DNA from: Candidatus Cloacimonadales bacterium
GTDB taxonomy: Bacteria; Cloacimonadota; Cloacimonadia; Cloacimonadales; TCS61
NCBI GenBank assembly: GCA_030656075.1
Contig: JAUSOT010000133.1
Coordinates: forward strand, 1-32,477
Direction of reading: 5' to 3'
DNA length: 32,477 bases
The position numbers and the translations under genes were made by a program. Positions 1 to 7,700 of this stretch are shown here, in pieces. Within the stretch, counting starts at the first letter, position 1, and each line of letters begins with the position of its first letter. The notes under the pieces are model-generated. The model searched no databases. It saw only the letters and a program-made list of their open reading frames with translations, and was not told the DNA's origin.

Positions 1-35
1 AACTTTTGTCCCGAAAGCTTTGCACCCCGAGATTA

Positions 36-156
36 CTCTCAACGCACATTTCGGTAGACTACTGATTGTGAAAAATCAGGTGAAGTCAATGCTTGATAAA
101 CCATTGCTCCACAATTAATTATGCAACTTCTTGTCGCACGAACGCTTTGTTAGGCT
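36..156 (-). other. attC-like imperfect dyad after the RT gene (candidate)
   Basis: Read on the minus strand, the RT gene stop codon sits inside GCCTAAC, which fits the integron R'' box RYYYAAC. About 115 bases on there is GTTGAGA, near the R' box GTTRRRY but wrong in its last base. Between them the strand can fold imperfectly: AAC/GTT pair at the base, then a TTCG/CGAA match and a short GAC/GTC match. The central hairpin pairs GTGGAGCAATG with CATTGACTTCAC, with one G-T pair and one bulged A. Extrahelical bases are typical of folded attC sites. No integrase is in view and the upstream side of the RT gene lacks a convincing partner site, so this is only a candidate. Confidence 0.25.
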
Positions 157-2072
157 GATTTTATCAAAACACCTAAACATTCGGACACGATTTCATGATA
201 TTGCTGATACTCTAATTTAGACACACTCCATGCAAGAAAGTTTTCTGACCCAGGGTGTGAAACTTGATTTGTATTCCTTCGGTCAAACAACTTGCGCACT
301 CCAATACATACTTGGGAAGAAATGCCCTGCGCCTGCAAAAATTGAACAACTTTATTAGCGTCGTAATCCTTGCTTTTATTTACATTGCTGTCAATTTGAT
401 AACAGATACCATGCAATTCATTCAGTAAATGGTTTAACGCCACAGAATAAGAACCTATTCTTTCATTGAAAACTCTATGCCTTACTTGTTCAATAACTTC
501 TGTCATTGGAATTAATTTTTCTACTTGCTTATCATTCAAACCATAATAACCTGACTGCGAATAAGATATATCTGGATTTGTAATCCGTGCAATAATCTTA
601 TTCATCGGCGTATATTGTTCTAAAAGTTTAAGGACATCGCTATCAGAAAAATTGATTTGACAAAGATATATCAGTATTAAATCCACATCTTTTGTAGCGA
701 TATTTTTTCGATTTAGCAAATATTCTCTAAATGCGTCCTTTACCGTCTTATCCTTTAATATAAGAATAATCATCGGCAAAGGATATTCCTTAACTCTATT
801 GAAGTCAAAATCTTTGAAAACTTGGCGAATCCGTTCTTTGTTTTCTGAACTATCCAATAATTGCGTTACACGTTTATCAAAAACTTCTTTCAAAATCTCA
901 TCTGCTAACTCGTGCTGAAAAGTTGCAGGCTCAATACTGGACTTTTTGAGTCTTTTTAATTCATCAAATACATTGATGATTTTGTTATCCAAAGTCTCAT
1001 CGCCAGCGTCATCAATACCTGAATAATATCGCGGGGATACTTTTTTTAGTGATGATTTCAATTCTTTTAATTGCTCAGGGTCGTCTAGCCAGAAAAAGCG
1101 TGTTTTTGGATTTAATCTTAATCCCAAGTTGTAATAAAGCAGGTCGGAAATTCTTGCGCCAATTGATTCAATGTACTCTTTTTGCTCGTTAATACCTATG
1201 TTGTCTTTGAATTTTAGCGATATAAAAATATCATCAACGTATCTTATGATTTTGTATCGCTCAAGAATTTCTGGGTCTTTTCTCAATTCGTCATCAATAT
1301 ACAAGTCGCCAAATATCAAATACAGATAACCAATAACGCTAGAAATTAAACTGTTATCTGACTGTGGAATACCAATTCTGTCGTTGGCTAGAAATCGAAA
1401 CAAAAACTCTATTTGTTCCTTTGTTGTTGTGTCAAAATTGAAACTGGCTTTTTCGCTATCTTTGTATTTTTGCTCAAAGTGTTCCAGCAGAATCGGTATT
1501 GAAATTTCATCATAATAATTTTGAATATCTATTCTGACAACTACTTGCTTATCCCCATCAGCATTAATTTCTTTCCGAACTACGTTACGAAACCTGTGGT
1601 AGTATGATGAAAAATAGATATTTTTTTTAGTAACAACCAGTCTACCGTTTTCAAAATAAATCCCGCCACCATAGAAAGAACTAATATTTTGGTTTTTACG
1701 ATAGTAGTTTTTTAGAAATTCGTCGGATAATTTCAACGCATAAAGACCTACGGAGTCGTATACCGCACGCATTGGATAAGTCAAAAACTTATAATTTCGC
1801 AACCCTAAACCAGCCTTTGGCGTAATGTATGGATAAATGGCGAACTCATTTTCCAAACCGTAAAATAAGTTGTTGGTTATGTATTTCTCGAAAAATTCAA
1901 TGGATTCTAACTGTTGAATTGCATTCCCTAATTTTTTATAATAAATCATGCTGAGACTCTTGAAATGCTTATTGCTTTCTTGTCCCTCAACATGAGCATT
2001 TATTAATTTCAAGGCGTCTTGCCATAATTCGTAAGTCAAGAAATGTCCGATGTTTTTGTCGTCATTGTTCAT
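150..2072 (-). CDS. AbiA-like abortive-infection reverse transcriptase with C-terminal HEPN domain
   Basis: The 640-residue protein has an RT palm: motif A with D182 and D188 (RIDIQNYYDEI), motif B at about 234-242 (GIPQSDNSL, where most RTs have GIPQG) and the catalytic YVDD box at 278-281. After a long helical middle region, the C-terminus carries a HEPN-like segment, FDRRNTNQVSHPG, in which R599-x6-H606 fits the RX4-6H nuclease motif. RT plus C-terminal HEPN at about 620-640 residues is the layout of lactococcal AbiA in the unknown-group/Abi RTs, which give phage resistance and are not retroelement polymerases. No retron RNA, maturase or integrase is attached. AAGG lies about 10 nt before the ATG. 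It is the first gene of a minus-strand run rich in toxin-antitoxin pairs. The family assignment is strong; whether the HEPN part is an active RNase is inferred from the motif only. Confidence 0.88.
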   Translation of the reverse strand: MNNDDKNIGHFLTYELWQDALKLINAHVEGQESNKHFKSLSMIYYKKLGNAIQQLESIEFFEKYITNNLFYGLENEFAIYPYITPKAGLGLRNYKFLTYPMRAVYDSVGLYALKLSDEFLKNYYRKNQNISSFYGGGIYFENGRLVVTKKNIYFSSYYHRFRNVVRKEINADGDKQVVVRIDIQNYYDEISIPILLEHFEQKYKDSEKASFNFDTTTKEQIEFLFRFLANDRIGIPQSDNSLISSVIGYLYLIFGDLYIDDELRKDPEILERYKIIRYVDDIFISLKFKDNIGINEQKEYIESIGARISDLLYYNLGLRLNPKTRFFWLDDPEQLKELKSSLKKVSPRYYSGIDDAGDETLDNKIINVFDELKRLKKSSIEPATFQHELADEILKEVFDKRVTQLLDSSENKERIRQVFKDFDFNRVKEYPLPMIILILKDKTVKDAFREYLLNRKNIATKDVDLILIYLCQINFSDSDVLKLLEQYTPMNKIIARITNPDISYSQSGYYGLNDKQVEKLIPMTEVIEQVRHRVFNERIGSYSVALNHLLNELHGICYQIDSNVNKSKDYDANKVVQFLQAQGISSQVCIGVRKLFDRRNTNQVSHPGSENFLAWSVSKLEYQQYHEIVSECLGVLIKSA

Positions 2073-2234
2073 TGAAATTGCGCCTTATGAATTAGGTATT
2101 TGCACGAAAGAAAAGGCTAACATACATTATACTGCTTAAAATTCCATATCCTGCTAAATTAAGCAACATCTTAGATAATCGATATTTACACATCTTTTTC
2201 CATCTCTGCGAAACCGAATTTCAATAACATCAAC

Positions 2235-2417
2235 AAATTGAAGAAATTGGATGCTCTTTTTCTGACAAATATTTTGTGTAAACTCGGCAGGTTTTCGAGT
2301 CGTAAGGAGAGTAGCGACGACGACTCGAGACCGGCACATACATTATTCGCTTCGACTCGACGCTGCTCTTTCGAGTCGAAACTTACCGCCACTTATGTCA
2401 CAGCAGTTTCCGGTAAG
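2235..2417. repeat. Double-hairpin intergenic repeat, copy 1
   Basis: First of two direct copies; the other is at 3491-3660. The conserved core contains two perfect hairpins: TCGAGTCGT (2295-2303) pairs with 2320-2328 across a 16-nt loop, and TTCGACTCGA (2351-2360) pairs with 2371-2380 across a 10-nt loop. A third stem, CTTACCG (2382-2388) with CGGTAAG (2411-2417), is present in this copy only. The core from about 2294 to 2391 is nearly identical to copy 2, whereas the left 60 bp are only similar. No protein is evident in it. Confidence 0.85.
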
Positions 2418-2720
2418 CGGAAAGGTTCATTTCCCAAATCGAATTCTCCCCGTACAAACAAGCCGGTATCATCTTTCAGGATTGTTTCGAAATCGTATTT
2501 GAGTTGATCGGGCGGGAAGTAATATTTGATCTCTTTGATCGAATCCGATTCGATGATTTTCGCTACTTGCAAGTCGAAAGGATGTGCAAAAATCACATCC
2601 AGCACGTGTAGGATGCCATTCTTTGAAGCTGATGCCGGAGAAAACCCGGACAACAAAAGTGTGGAATTCGTTTCTCAGGATTTCATTGTCTTCGTAATTT
2701 TCGACTATTTCAGTTTGCAC
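2393..2720 (-). pseudogene. Frameshifted remnant of an unrecognised gene
   Basis: Two overlapping minus-strand frames look like one protein split by a shift near 2620. The first part begins at a GTG (2720) and reads MQTEIVENYEDNEILRNEF, then HTFVVRVFSGISFK. The second part, in another frame, continues NGILHVLDVIFAHPFDLQV to a stop at 2393. Both halves have ordinary protein-like composition, and each becomes unlike protein where the other starts. Together they give roughly 105 residues. The 3' end runs into the double-hairpin repeat. I do not recognise the family. It follows the HEPN toxin gene on the same strand and may be debris from an earlier insertion. A sequencing error at the shift is the alternative. 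Confidence 0.4.
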
Positions 2721-2769
2721 AGATTCAAAATTCCAAATTAATCAATTTTGTGAGTTTCTCAACAGCTTT

Positions 2770-3156
2770 TTATAATAATAATGTTTTTACCGAGTTTACA
2801 ATTCGTTCTGCAATTTCGACTGCATCTCGGCATATTGTTTCATCGGGATCGAAATCTGGCAAAGCACTGCCTATTGGATATTTTGATGGTAAATAAATTG
2901 TATTCAAAAAATCGCATTCATCATCCGAAAGGATTACCCTGATATTGCTGCTTTCCAAAAGATACTTTAACTCTAAAATGTTATGAGTTTTAGTAATTTT
3001 TAGCTTTTTTTCAACCAAGATTGCTTTCAAAGCCTTTTCGACAGATTGCTGAACATTTTGTAGGCAAGGATTATAGAGTTGGCTTGCAAGTAGAATTTTA
3101 GACGATTCCAAGTTTTCTATTGCAAAACTCAGCCAGGTCCTTGTTTCACTTTTCAT
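2770..3156 (-). CDS. HEPN-domain protein, probable toxin partner of the adjacent nucleotidyltransferase
   Basis: About 128 residues with the PF05168-type HEPN pattern: an N-terminal WLSFAIENLESSKILL helix, a helix with QQSVEKALKAILVE, then KTHNILELKYLL, and a C-terminal tail with YPIGSALPDFDP followed by a long helix. The start at 3156 was preferred because AAGGCGAG lies about 9 nt upstream and the family begins a few residues before the W. An in-frame ATG at 3183 would add nine residues. The start overlaps the upstream nucleotidyltransferase gene by 11 bp, which suggests translational coupling. HEPN/MNT pairs act as toxin-antitoxin modules. This member lacks an obvious RX4-6H nuclease motif, having only K-T-H at the expected helix, so the RNase activity of other HEPN toxins cannot be assumed. 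Confidence 0.82.
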   Translation of the reverse strand: MKSETRTWLSFAIENLESSKILLASQLYNPCLQNVQQSVEKALKAILVEKKLKITKTHNILELKYLLESSNIRVILSDDECDFLNTIYLPSKYPIGSALPDFDPDETICRDAVEIAERIVNSVKTLLL

Positions 3157-3451
3157 ATATTGTCTCGCCTTTTTCAATTTCATCCAAAAAAGTGCTTTCC
3201 GCTCCCATTTTGAGAGGGAGAATATCCAAGGGTATTATTCTTGAAATCTCTCTTAAAAGTTTTCGGTATCTCATCGCTAAGTTATAGTATTTTTCTTCAC
3301 TGTCTTGAAATATTGCTACATCTAAATCATTGGGAGTGTTGGAATTAACAAATGAACCGAATAAGATTATTTTTTGAATTTCGTTCTCATTAGAAAGTTT
3401 CATTTTAATCATTTTTTTCAATTCTTCTTTTTGAATTTTTGAAAAAGTCAT
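3146..3451 (-). CDS. MNT-family minimal nucleotidyltransferase, probable antitoxin
   Basis: A 101-residue polymerase-beta-fold nucleotidyltransferase. The core motif is IILFGSFVNSNTPNDLDVAI: G32-S33, then D42 and D44 as metal ligands. The GS-to-DxD gap is eight residues, shorter than the ten common in MntA proteins. A good Shine-Dalgarno sequence, GAGGTGA, lies about 7 nt before the ATG. It overlaps the HEPN gene downstream, the standard order for MNT-HEPN modules. In characterised pairs the MNT protein AMPylates the HEPN toxin. That role is inferred here, and the partner lacks the usual RX4HXY target motif, so the mechanism may differ. The unit lies between two direct copies of a double-hairpin repeat. 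Confidence 0.85.
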   Translation of the reverse strand: MTFSKIQKEELKKMIKMKLSNENEIQKIILFGSFVNSNTPNDLDVAIFQDSEEKYYNLAMRYRKLLREISRIIPLDILPLKMGAESTFLDEIEKGETIYEK

Positions 3452-3490
3452 ATCAAATCACCTCGATTATCATTCCTAATTAATTATCTA

Positions 3491-3660
3491 AAATTGAAGA
3501 AATTAGTTGTCTTTTTTCTGTCAAACATTTTATAAATTGTATTCGAGTCGTAAGAAGAGTAGCGACGACGACTCGAGGCTGGCACATACATTATTCGCTT
3601 CGACTCGACGCAGTCTTTCGAGTCGAAACTTACCGCCAATCACGTTACCGCTGTTCCCAA
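3491..3660. repeat. Double-hairpin intergenic repeat, copy 2
   Basis: Direct repeat of 2235-2417 in the same orientation. Stems are TCGAGTCGT (3543-3551) with 3568-3576, and TTCGACTCGA (3599-3608) with 3618-3627. The second loop is one base shorter than in copy 1. The copies bracket about 1.07 kb holding the gene remnant and the HEPN/MNT pair. A shorter relative, GACTCGT (7756-7762) with ACGAGTC (7772-7778), lies upstream of glyQ. Confidence 0.85.
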
Positions 3661-3696
3661 AATCTGACAGATTTTAAAACAATGGTAGTCGATTCT

Positions 3697-3978
3697 TTAT
3701 TTTGCCGAATGCTTCAGTTCATCATCAATTCTATCTTTCAAGATAAATTTAATCAAAGATTGATACGGAACGTCTCTCTTATTGGCGATCATTTTAATTT
3801 CGTCTAACATGTGCTTCGGAAGCCGTAAAGAAATCGTTTTAGTTGAAGGCTTCAGTTTTGGGAAAGTAACTCTATCAGCATTTTTCCAATTGATATACTG
3901 AGACGAATCTGCCTCTTTCCAGAATTTTCTTTCTTCATCTTCATTTTTAAATTTTGGAATCTTTTTATCTTTGTTCAT
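3697..3978 (-). CDS. brnA: BrnA-type CopG-family antitoxin
   Basis: The 93-residue product matches the CopG-antitoxin pattern seen with BrnT toxins. It has an N-terminal segment KFKNEDEERKFWKEADSSQY, the linker F-P-K-L-K-P-S-T-K, and a ribbon-helix-helix stretch TISLRLPKHMLDEIKMIANKR followed by VPYQSLIKFILKDRID. The RHH part should dimerise and bind the promoter, while the rest contacts the toxin. It starts inside the 3' end of brnT with a 14-bp overlap, so the two are almost certainly co-translated. By analogy with known pairs it neutralises BrnT and represses the operon. Downstream lies repeat copy 2. Confidence 0.9.
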   Translation of the reverse strand: MNKDKKIPKFKNEDEERKFWKEADSSQYINWKNADRVTFPKLKPSTKTISLRLPKHMLDEIKMIANKRDVPYQSLIKFILKDRIDDELKHSAK

Positions 3979-4264
3979 TATAGATATCTCTCTCTTTTTT
4001 ATTCATGTTCCTTGCTGATATTACACGCACCAATTTGTTTCTGATTGCAAAGACAATAAATAATAATCGTTCAGAATCAGTTTGGCCAAGAACATACCGG
4101 CATTTTTCTATTTGTGAATGTTTTAAATCATCAGCGACAATTGAGGGCTCATTGAAAAACACCTGCTCACATTCGCTGTTTGAGACCTGGTGAAGTAACC
4201 AATTTTTCTCTGAATTACCGTCATCCCATTCAAAACCTTCACAATTAATCAACATCTCATCCAT
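3965..4264 (-). CDS. brnT: BrnT-type ribonuclease toxin
   Basis: A 99-residue BrnT protein with the diagnostic opening FEWDDGNSEKNWLLHQVS (residues 11-28), the middle segment VFFNEPSIVADD and the C-terminal VISARNMNKKERDIY (81-95). BrnT is a RelE-fold endoribonuclease that blocks translation. The canonical K-H-G-V helix reads L-H-Q-V-S here, a mild divergence. It is the first gene of the operon, with brnA overlapping its end. No Shine-Dalgarno sequence is evident; the ATG lies 7 nt after a strong inverted repeat (4271-4291) that could be the autoregulatory site. A second ATG three codons later is possible. Confidence 0.88.
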   Translation of the reverse strand: MDEMLINCEGFEWDDGNSEKNWLLHQVSNSECEQVFFNEPSIVADDLKHSQIEKCRYVLGQTDSERLLFIVFAIRNKLVRVISARNMNKKERDIYNEQR

Positions 4265-4270
4265 ATCAGA

Positions 4271-4302
4271 TGTATATTTTTGACATATACAAAATGAGTC
4301 AA
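4271..4302 (-). promoter_or_regulatory. Candidate brnTA promoter/operator dyad
   Basis: TGTATAT (4271-4277) and ATATACA (4285-4291) form a perfect 7-bp inverted repeat just before the brnT start codon. On the minus strand TTGACT (4297-4302) sits upstream as a possible -35 box. An RHH antitoxin such as BrnA usually binds such a dyad. Position and symmetry are the only evidence. Confidence 0.35.
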
Positions 4303-4376
4303 TATTTTATTTTAATGAAATCGGAAAAAAAGCGTTGGAGTTCTTTAACATTCGCCACTACGATATGAATCTAATC

Positions 4377-4799
4377 TTACTTCAGTTTTTCTTTAATTTC
4401 GATCAGAATTTTAGTCATTTCCAAATCTGCAGCTTTTCTGATTTCTACGGTTACCTCTCTGATTTTCCCATACCTTTTGCCATTCAGGAATCGATCGATG
4501 TATTCCTGCTTCAATTTACTGTTGGTTAATAAATCTTCCACTCTATCCGGAAAATAGAAAGTAGTTCTAAACATCTTTTCACAAATAGATACCCAGCAGA
4601 TGGTCTTTTTCTTTTTGGTGATCTTAAACAGCCAACTCTTGCCATCGTTATAATAATGCCATTCCGTGGAAAATGCCGGATATTCCACTTTGATAAAATC
4701 AAGGAACGAATCCCAGATGGTTTTTGTTTTCCCGAGATAAAGACTCAAAACTTCATCATTGGGATATTCATTTTTATCAATTAAACAGGGCTTTTCCAT
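4377..4799 (-). CDS. DUF3788 family protein
   Basis: A 140-residue cytosolic protein that fits DUF3788. It has an early WDSFLDFIK helix, then EWHYYNDGKSWLFKITKKKK and TICWVSICEKMFRTTFYF, and a C-terminal helix ending in ADLEMTKILIEIK. The W-H-Y-Y and T-I-C-W segments are the most characteristic. The biochemical role is unknown. Its ATG lies inside the last codons of mnmH (19-bp overlap), with AAGGAGAACT directly before it, so it is coupled to mnmH translation. The downstream neighbour is the brnTA operon promoter. Confidence 0.8.
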   Translation of the reverse strand: MEKPCLIDKNEYPNDEVLSLYLGKTKTIWDSFLDFIKVEYPAFSTEWHYYNDGKSWLFKITKKKKTICWVSICEKMFRTTFYFPDRVEDLLTNSKLKQEYIDRFLNGKRYGKIREVTVEIRKAADLEMTKILIEIKEKLK

Positions 4800-5809
4800 A
4801 GTTCTCCTTCAATTAATTTTTTTGCTGTATTCTTCGGATCATTCTCATCCAATTTTAAGGAAATTATCGTTTGTCCTTCCCTCTGGGAAAGGCCGTAGGA
4901 ATATGTTTTATCATAATAGAAAAGCACGATGTCGATGGCGGCAGTAAAATCATTTTTCTCAACTGCTTCGATAGCTTGTTTGGTAGCCATTCCACCCAAA
5001 CGACGAGAGATGTTTTGGATGGAATTGACGATCAAATTTTTATCAAAATCTGTATATTCGTTAACCAGTCTTTTAATGCGGAGCTCCTTGCTAAGTTCCA
5101 GTTTGAATACTTTTGCTTTGCGTATTTGATCGAAAAGCGGTTTAGGAATGCGTACTTTTCCCACCAGTTGGCTTTCATCTTCCAGCCAGATCGGTTTGCA
5201 AAGATTGAGTTTGGAAAAAACGGCATGCAGCTTGTTTTCAAATTGTTCTATAGTTGGTTGCGGAAGTTGTCCCAAAGCGCCGAAAGCCGAACCTTTGTGA
5301 TGAGCGATCCCTTCCAGATCCACGATCTGCTCTCCCAAATTTTCGATTTCCTTCAGTACATCGCTTTTGCCGCAGCCGGTCATACCACCGAGTATCAACA
5401 ATTTTAACGGCTGATCAAAACTTTTCAAAACCGCATTGCGATAGTTTTTATAACCGCCGTCCAAAATATGAACTTTGTAACCGTCAGCTTGGAAAAGACT
5501 GGCCATTCCAGCGCTGCGCATACCGCCTCGCCAGCAGTGAACCAGAATTTCTTTGCGGTTCAGTTTCGCAATTTCATCCAGATAGAAATCGACTTTCTGC
5601 GAAATGAAATGGATCGCCTCCGCCATGGCTGTATCGCGGCTTTGCTGCTTGTATTTGGTGCCGACTATTATCCGTTCTTCATTGGAAAAGATCGGGATAT
5701 TGATCGCTCCCGGAATATGACCTTTGGCAAATTCGTCCGTTGTGCGCACATCGATGATGGACAGAGATTTGGCTTTTTGAAAAAATGCTTCAACTGGAAT
5801 TTGAGACAT
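4781..5809 (-). CDS. mnmH: tRNA 2-selenouridine synthase
   Basis: The 342-residue enzyme converts 5-substituted 2-thiouridine at the tRNA wobble position to 2-selenouridine, via a geranylated intermediate and selenophosphate. It has an N-terminal rhodanese domain (about 1-130) with IIDVRTTDEF and the active-site loop HCWRGGMRS, whose C92 is the catalytic cysteine. A P-loop domain follows, with GGMTGCGKS at 141-149. Length and domain order match MnmH/SelU/YbbB. Its presence implies selenophosphate synthase elsewhere in the genome. It lies 55 bp downstream of the M3 peptidase gene and overlaps DUF3788, so the three are probably one minus-strand transcription unit. No strong Shine-Dalgarno sequence is seen. 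Confidence 0.95.
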   Translation of the reverse strand: MSQIPVEAFFQKAKSLSIIDVRTTDEFAKGHIPGAINIPIFSNEERIIVGTKYKQQSRDTAMAEAIHFISQKVDFYLDEIAKLNRKEILVHCWRGGMRSAGMASLFQADGYKVHILDGGYKNYRNAVLKSFDQPLKLLILGGMTGCGKSDVLKEIENLGEQIVDLEGIAHHKGSAFGALGQLPQPTIEQFENKLHAVFSKLNLCKPIWLEDESQLVGKVRIPKPLFDQIRKAKVFKLELSKELRIKRLVNEYTDFDKNLIVNSIQNISRRLGGMATKQAIEAVEKNDFTAAIDIVLFYYDKTYSYGLSQREGQTIISLKLDENDPKNTAKKLIEGELWKSPV

Positions 5810-5864
5810 AGATTTTTCTAATTCACCAAAATTTCTTCCGACACTTCCCCGAAAAGACCGAAAA

Positions 5865-7586
5865 TTATTTGATCTCCTTCAGTTCTTCCCGCACAAAATC
5901 TACCAGTTTTTTCACATACTGGGCGCTGAAATCGAACTTGAGACCGGCAGCTTCATAAAGTTCGTTCACCGGTTTGGAATAGCCCAATGCCAGGAAATTT
6001 TCATATTTCTGCAAAGCTTCTTCTTTGCCGCTTAATTTGTAATTTTTGTAAACGGAAAGCGCTCCGAGTTGACTCATGCCATATTCGATATAATAGAAAG
6101 GAACTTCAAAAATGTGCAGCTGGAACAGCCACATGATCTTTTTGAAATCTTCCAATCCCGACCAATCGACGCCGGTATTGAAGCGGTCCATCAACGAAGC
6201 AAAGAAATCTTCGCGTTCTTCTACAGTATGATCCGGATTCAGGTATATCCAGTGTTGGAAGGCATCGACGATCATGCACCAGGGCAAAAAGCTGAGAGCA
6301 CCTTGCATTTGGTCTTTGCGTGCTTTATTAAAATCTGCTTCATCCGAATAGTATTTATTCCAAAGGTTCATGGAAAGAAATTCCATGCTCATGGAAGCCA
6401 GTTCTGCCACTTCGCTGGGAGTGTTTTTGTAGGCTCCAATTTTGAAATCATTGGTAGCAAAACTATGCATGGCATGTCCTGCTTCGTGCAGCAATGTGAC
6501 CACATTTTGATGCATTCCCACGGCATTCATAAAGATGAAGGGAGCGCCTGTTTCGGCGAGGTGATAATTGTAACCGCCCGGTGCTTTGCCTTTTCTATTT
6601 TCCAAATCTAAGAGATCGGAATTCTTCATCAGGTTCAGACGAATACCGAATTCCGGTTTGATTTCGTACAGAATATCAATGCCTTTATCCACAAATTCAT
6701 CGATGGTTTTGAACGGTTTCAAAATTTTACCGTCCAGATCGACCAAAGTATCCCAGGGACGCAATTTATCGACACCAAGTTTTGCTTTTCGTTCTTCGCT
6801 CAATTCTCGCAGGAAGGGCAGCACTTCTTTTTCCACGGCGTCGTGGAATTTATAAATATCTGCGGGAGTGTAGGAAAAGCGTCCTTTTCTTTGATGCATG
6901 TAATCGCGGTAGTTTTCAAAACCGGTATTTTTAGCTTGCTGAATGCGCAACTTCTTCATTTCATCGAAAAGCTGATTGAATTCGGCGCGTTTTCCCATTA
7001 AGGCATTTATCCGCAGGTTCCAGACTTCTTCACGAACTTTGCGGTCGGGGTCTTTCATCAAAGGAGCAAGTTGGGAAAGAGTTTTTTCTTCACCTTTGTA
7101 GGTAACGGTCAATTTGGAAAATGAGCCGCCGTATTTATTGGCCAATTCTCTTTCCTTCACATTCAAAGGAATGTTTTCTGCGCGGAAAAGCTCAATATCG
7201 TTGGAAATGATCTGATTCAGATGACCGTATTCTTTTTCATTCAGTTCCTGGCGGAAAGGACTATCATAGAATTTTTTGTTAAATTTGAATTCATAAGGAC
7301 GAACTTTGGCCATCACACCGGAATAAAATTCGTTGTATTGCTTCTCTATTTCTTCATCATCGGCGAAGCAGGTCATTTTGATGTAACGCTGCGCCATTTC
7401 TTCACCCAGCATGTCGTCAAACTCCCCGGTTTTTTCCATGAATTCGATCAAGTCATCCGCTGAGTTTATCTTTTCAGCTTCCAGTTTTTTCAGTTCCCTC
7501 TCCACATTTTCCCACTTCGTGATATCCAGATCATCCGAAAAAAAAGTCCGTTGTCTTTTCACGATTTTTTCATCAGTGTAGTTCAT
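5865..7586 (-). CDS. M3-family oligoendopeptidase (PepF-like)
   Basis: A 573-residue zinc metallopeptidase of the M3 family, expected to trim short peptides in the cytoplasm. The zinc site is HEAGH at 367-371 (TLLHEAGHAMHSF), with E395 in SEVAELAS as the likely third ligand. The region before it (APGGYNYHLAETGAPFIFMN) and the late FYYIEYGMSQLGAL segment are typical of M3 oligoendopeptidases; the Tyr-rich part closes the substrate cleft. There is no signal peptide. GGGAG lies upstream of the ATG. It is the first gene of the probable peptidase-mnmH-DUF3788 unit. Residue-level specificity cannot be read from sequence. Confidence 0.93.
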   Translation of the reverse strand: MNYTDEKIVKRQRTFFSDDLDITKWENVERELKKLEAEKINSADDLIEFMEKTGEFDDMLGEEMAQRYIKMTCFADDEEIEKQYNEFYSGVMAKVRPYEFKFNKKFYDSPFRQELNEKEYGHLNQIISNDIELFRAENIPLNVKERELANKYGGSFSKLTVTYKGEEKTLSQLAPLMKDPDRKVREEVWNLRINALMGKRAEFNQLFDEMKKLRIQQAKNTGFENYRDYMHQRKGRFSYTPADIYKFHDAVEKEVLPFLRELSEERKAKLGVDKLRPWDTLVDLDGKILKPFKTIDEFVDKGIDILYEIKPEFGIRLNLMKNSDLLDLENRKGKAPGGYNYHLAETGAPFIFMNAVGMHQNVVTLLHEAGHAMHSFATNDFKIGAYKNTPSEVAELASMSMEFLSMNLWNKYYSDEADFNKARKDQMQGALSFLPWCMIVDAFQHWIYLNPDHTVEEREDFFASLMDRFNTGVDWSGLEDFKKIMWLFQLHIFEVPFYYIEYGMSQLGALSVYKNYKLSGKEEALQKYENFLALGYSKPVNELYEAAGLKFDFSAQYVKKLVDFVREELKEIK

Positions 7587-7700
7587 ATCAACTCCCTATT
7601 AAATTTAATTTTCTATTGCCCCGATGTTTTTAATTAAGTCAAATCTGACAAGTAATTTTGTAGAACGAACTGTTTGATCGTTTTGGAAAATCTCATTGGA

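Noticed and set aside
150-2072. Retron or group II intron RT
   Set aside because: There is no adjacent msr/msd-like RNA or intron domain V, and the C-terminal HEPN motif points to the Abi group.
2154-2507. Short frames over the first double-hairpin repeat
   Set aside because: The sequence is explained by hairpins repeated at 3491-3660, where the frames are not conserved.
4871-5407. Plus-strand open frame of 178 codons
   Set aside because: It lies antisense to mnmH, whose frame is fully supported by motifs; no family resemblance or ribosome site.
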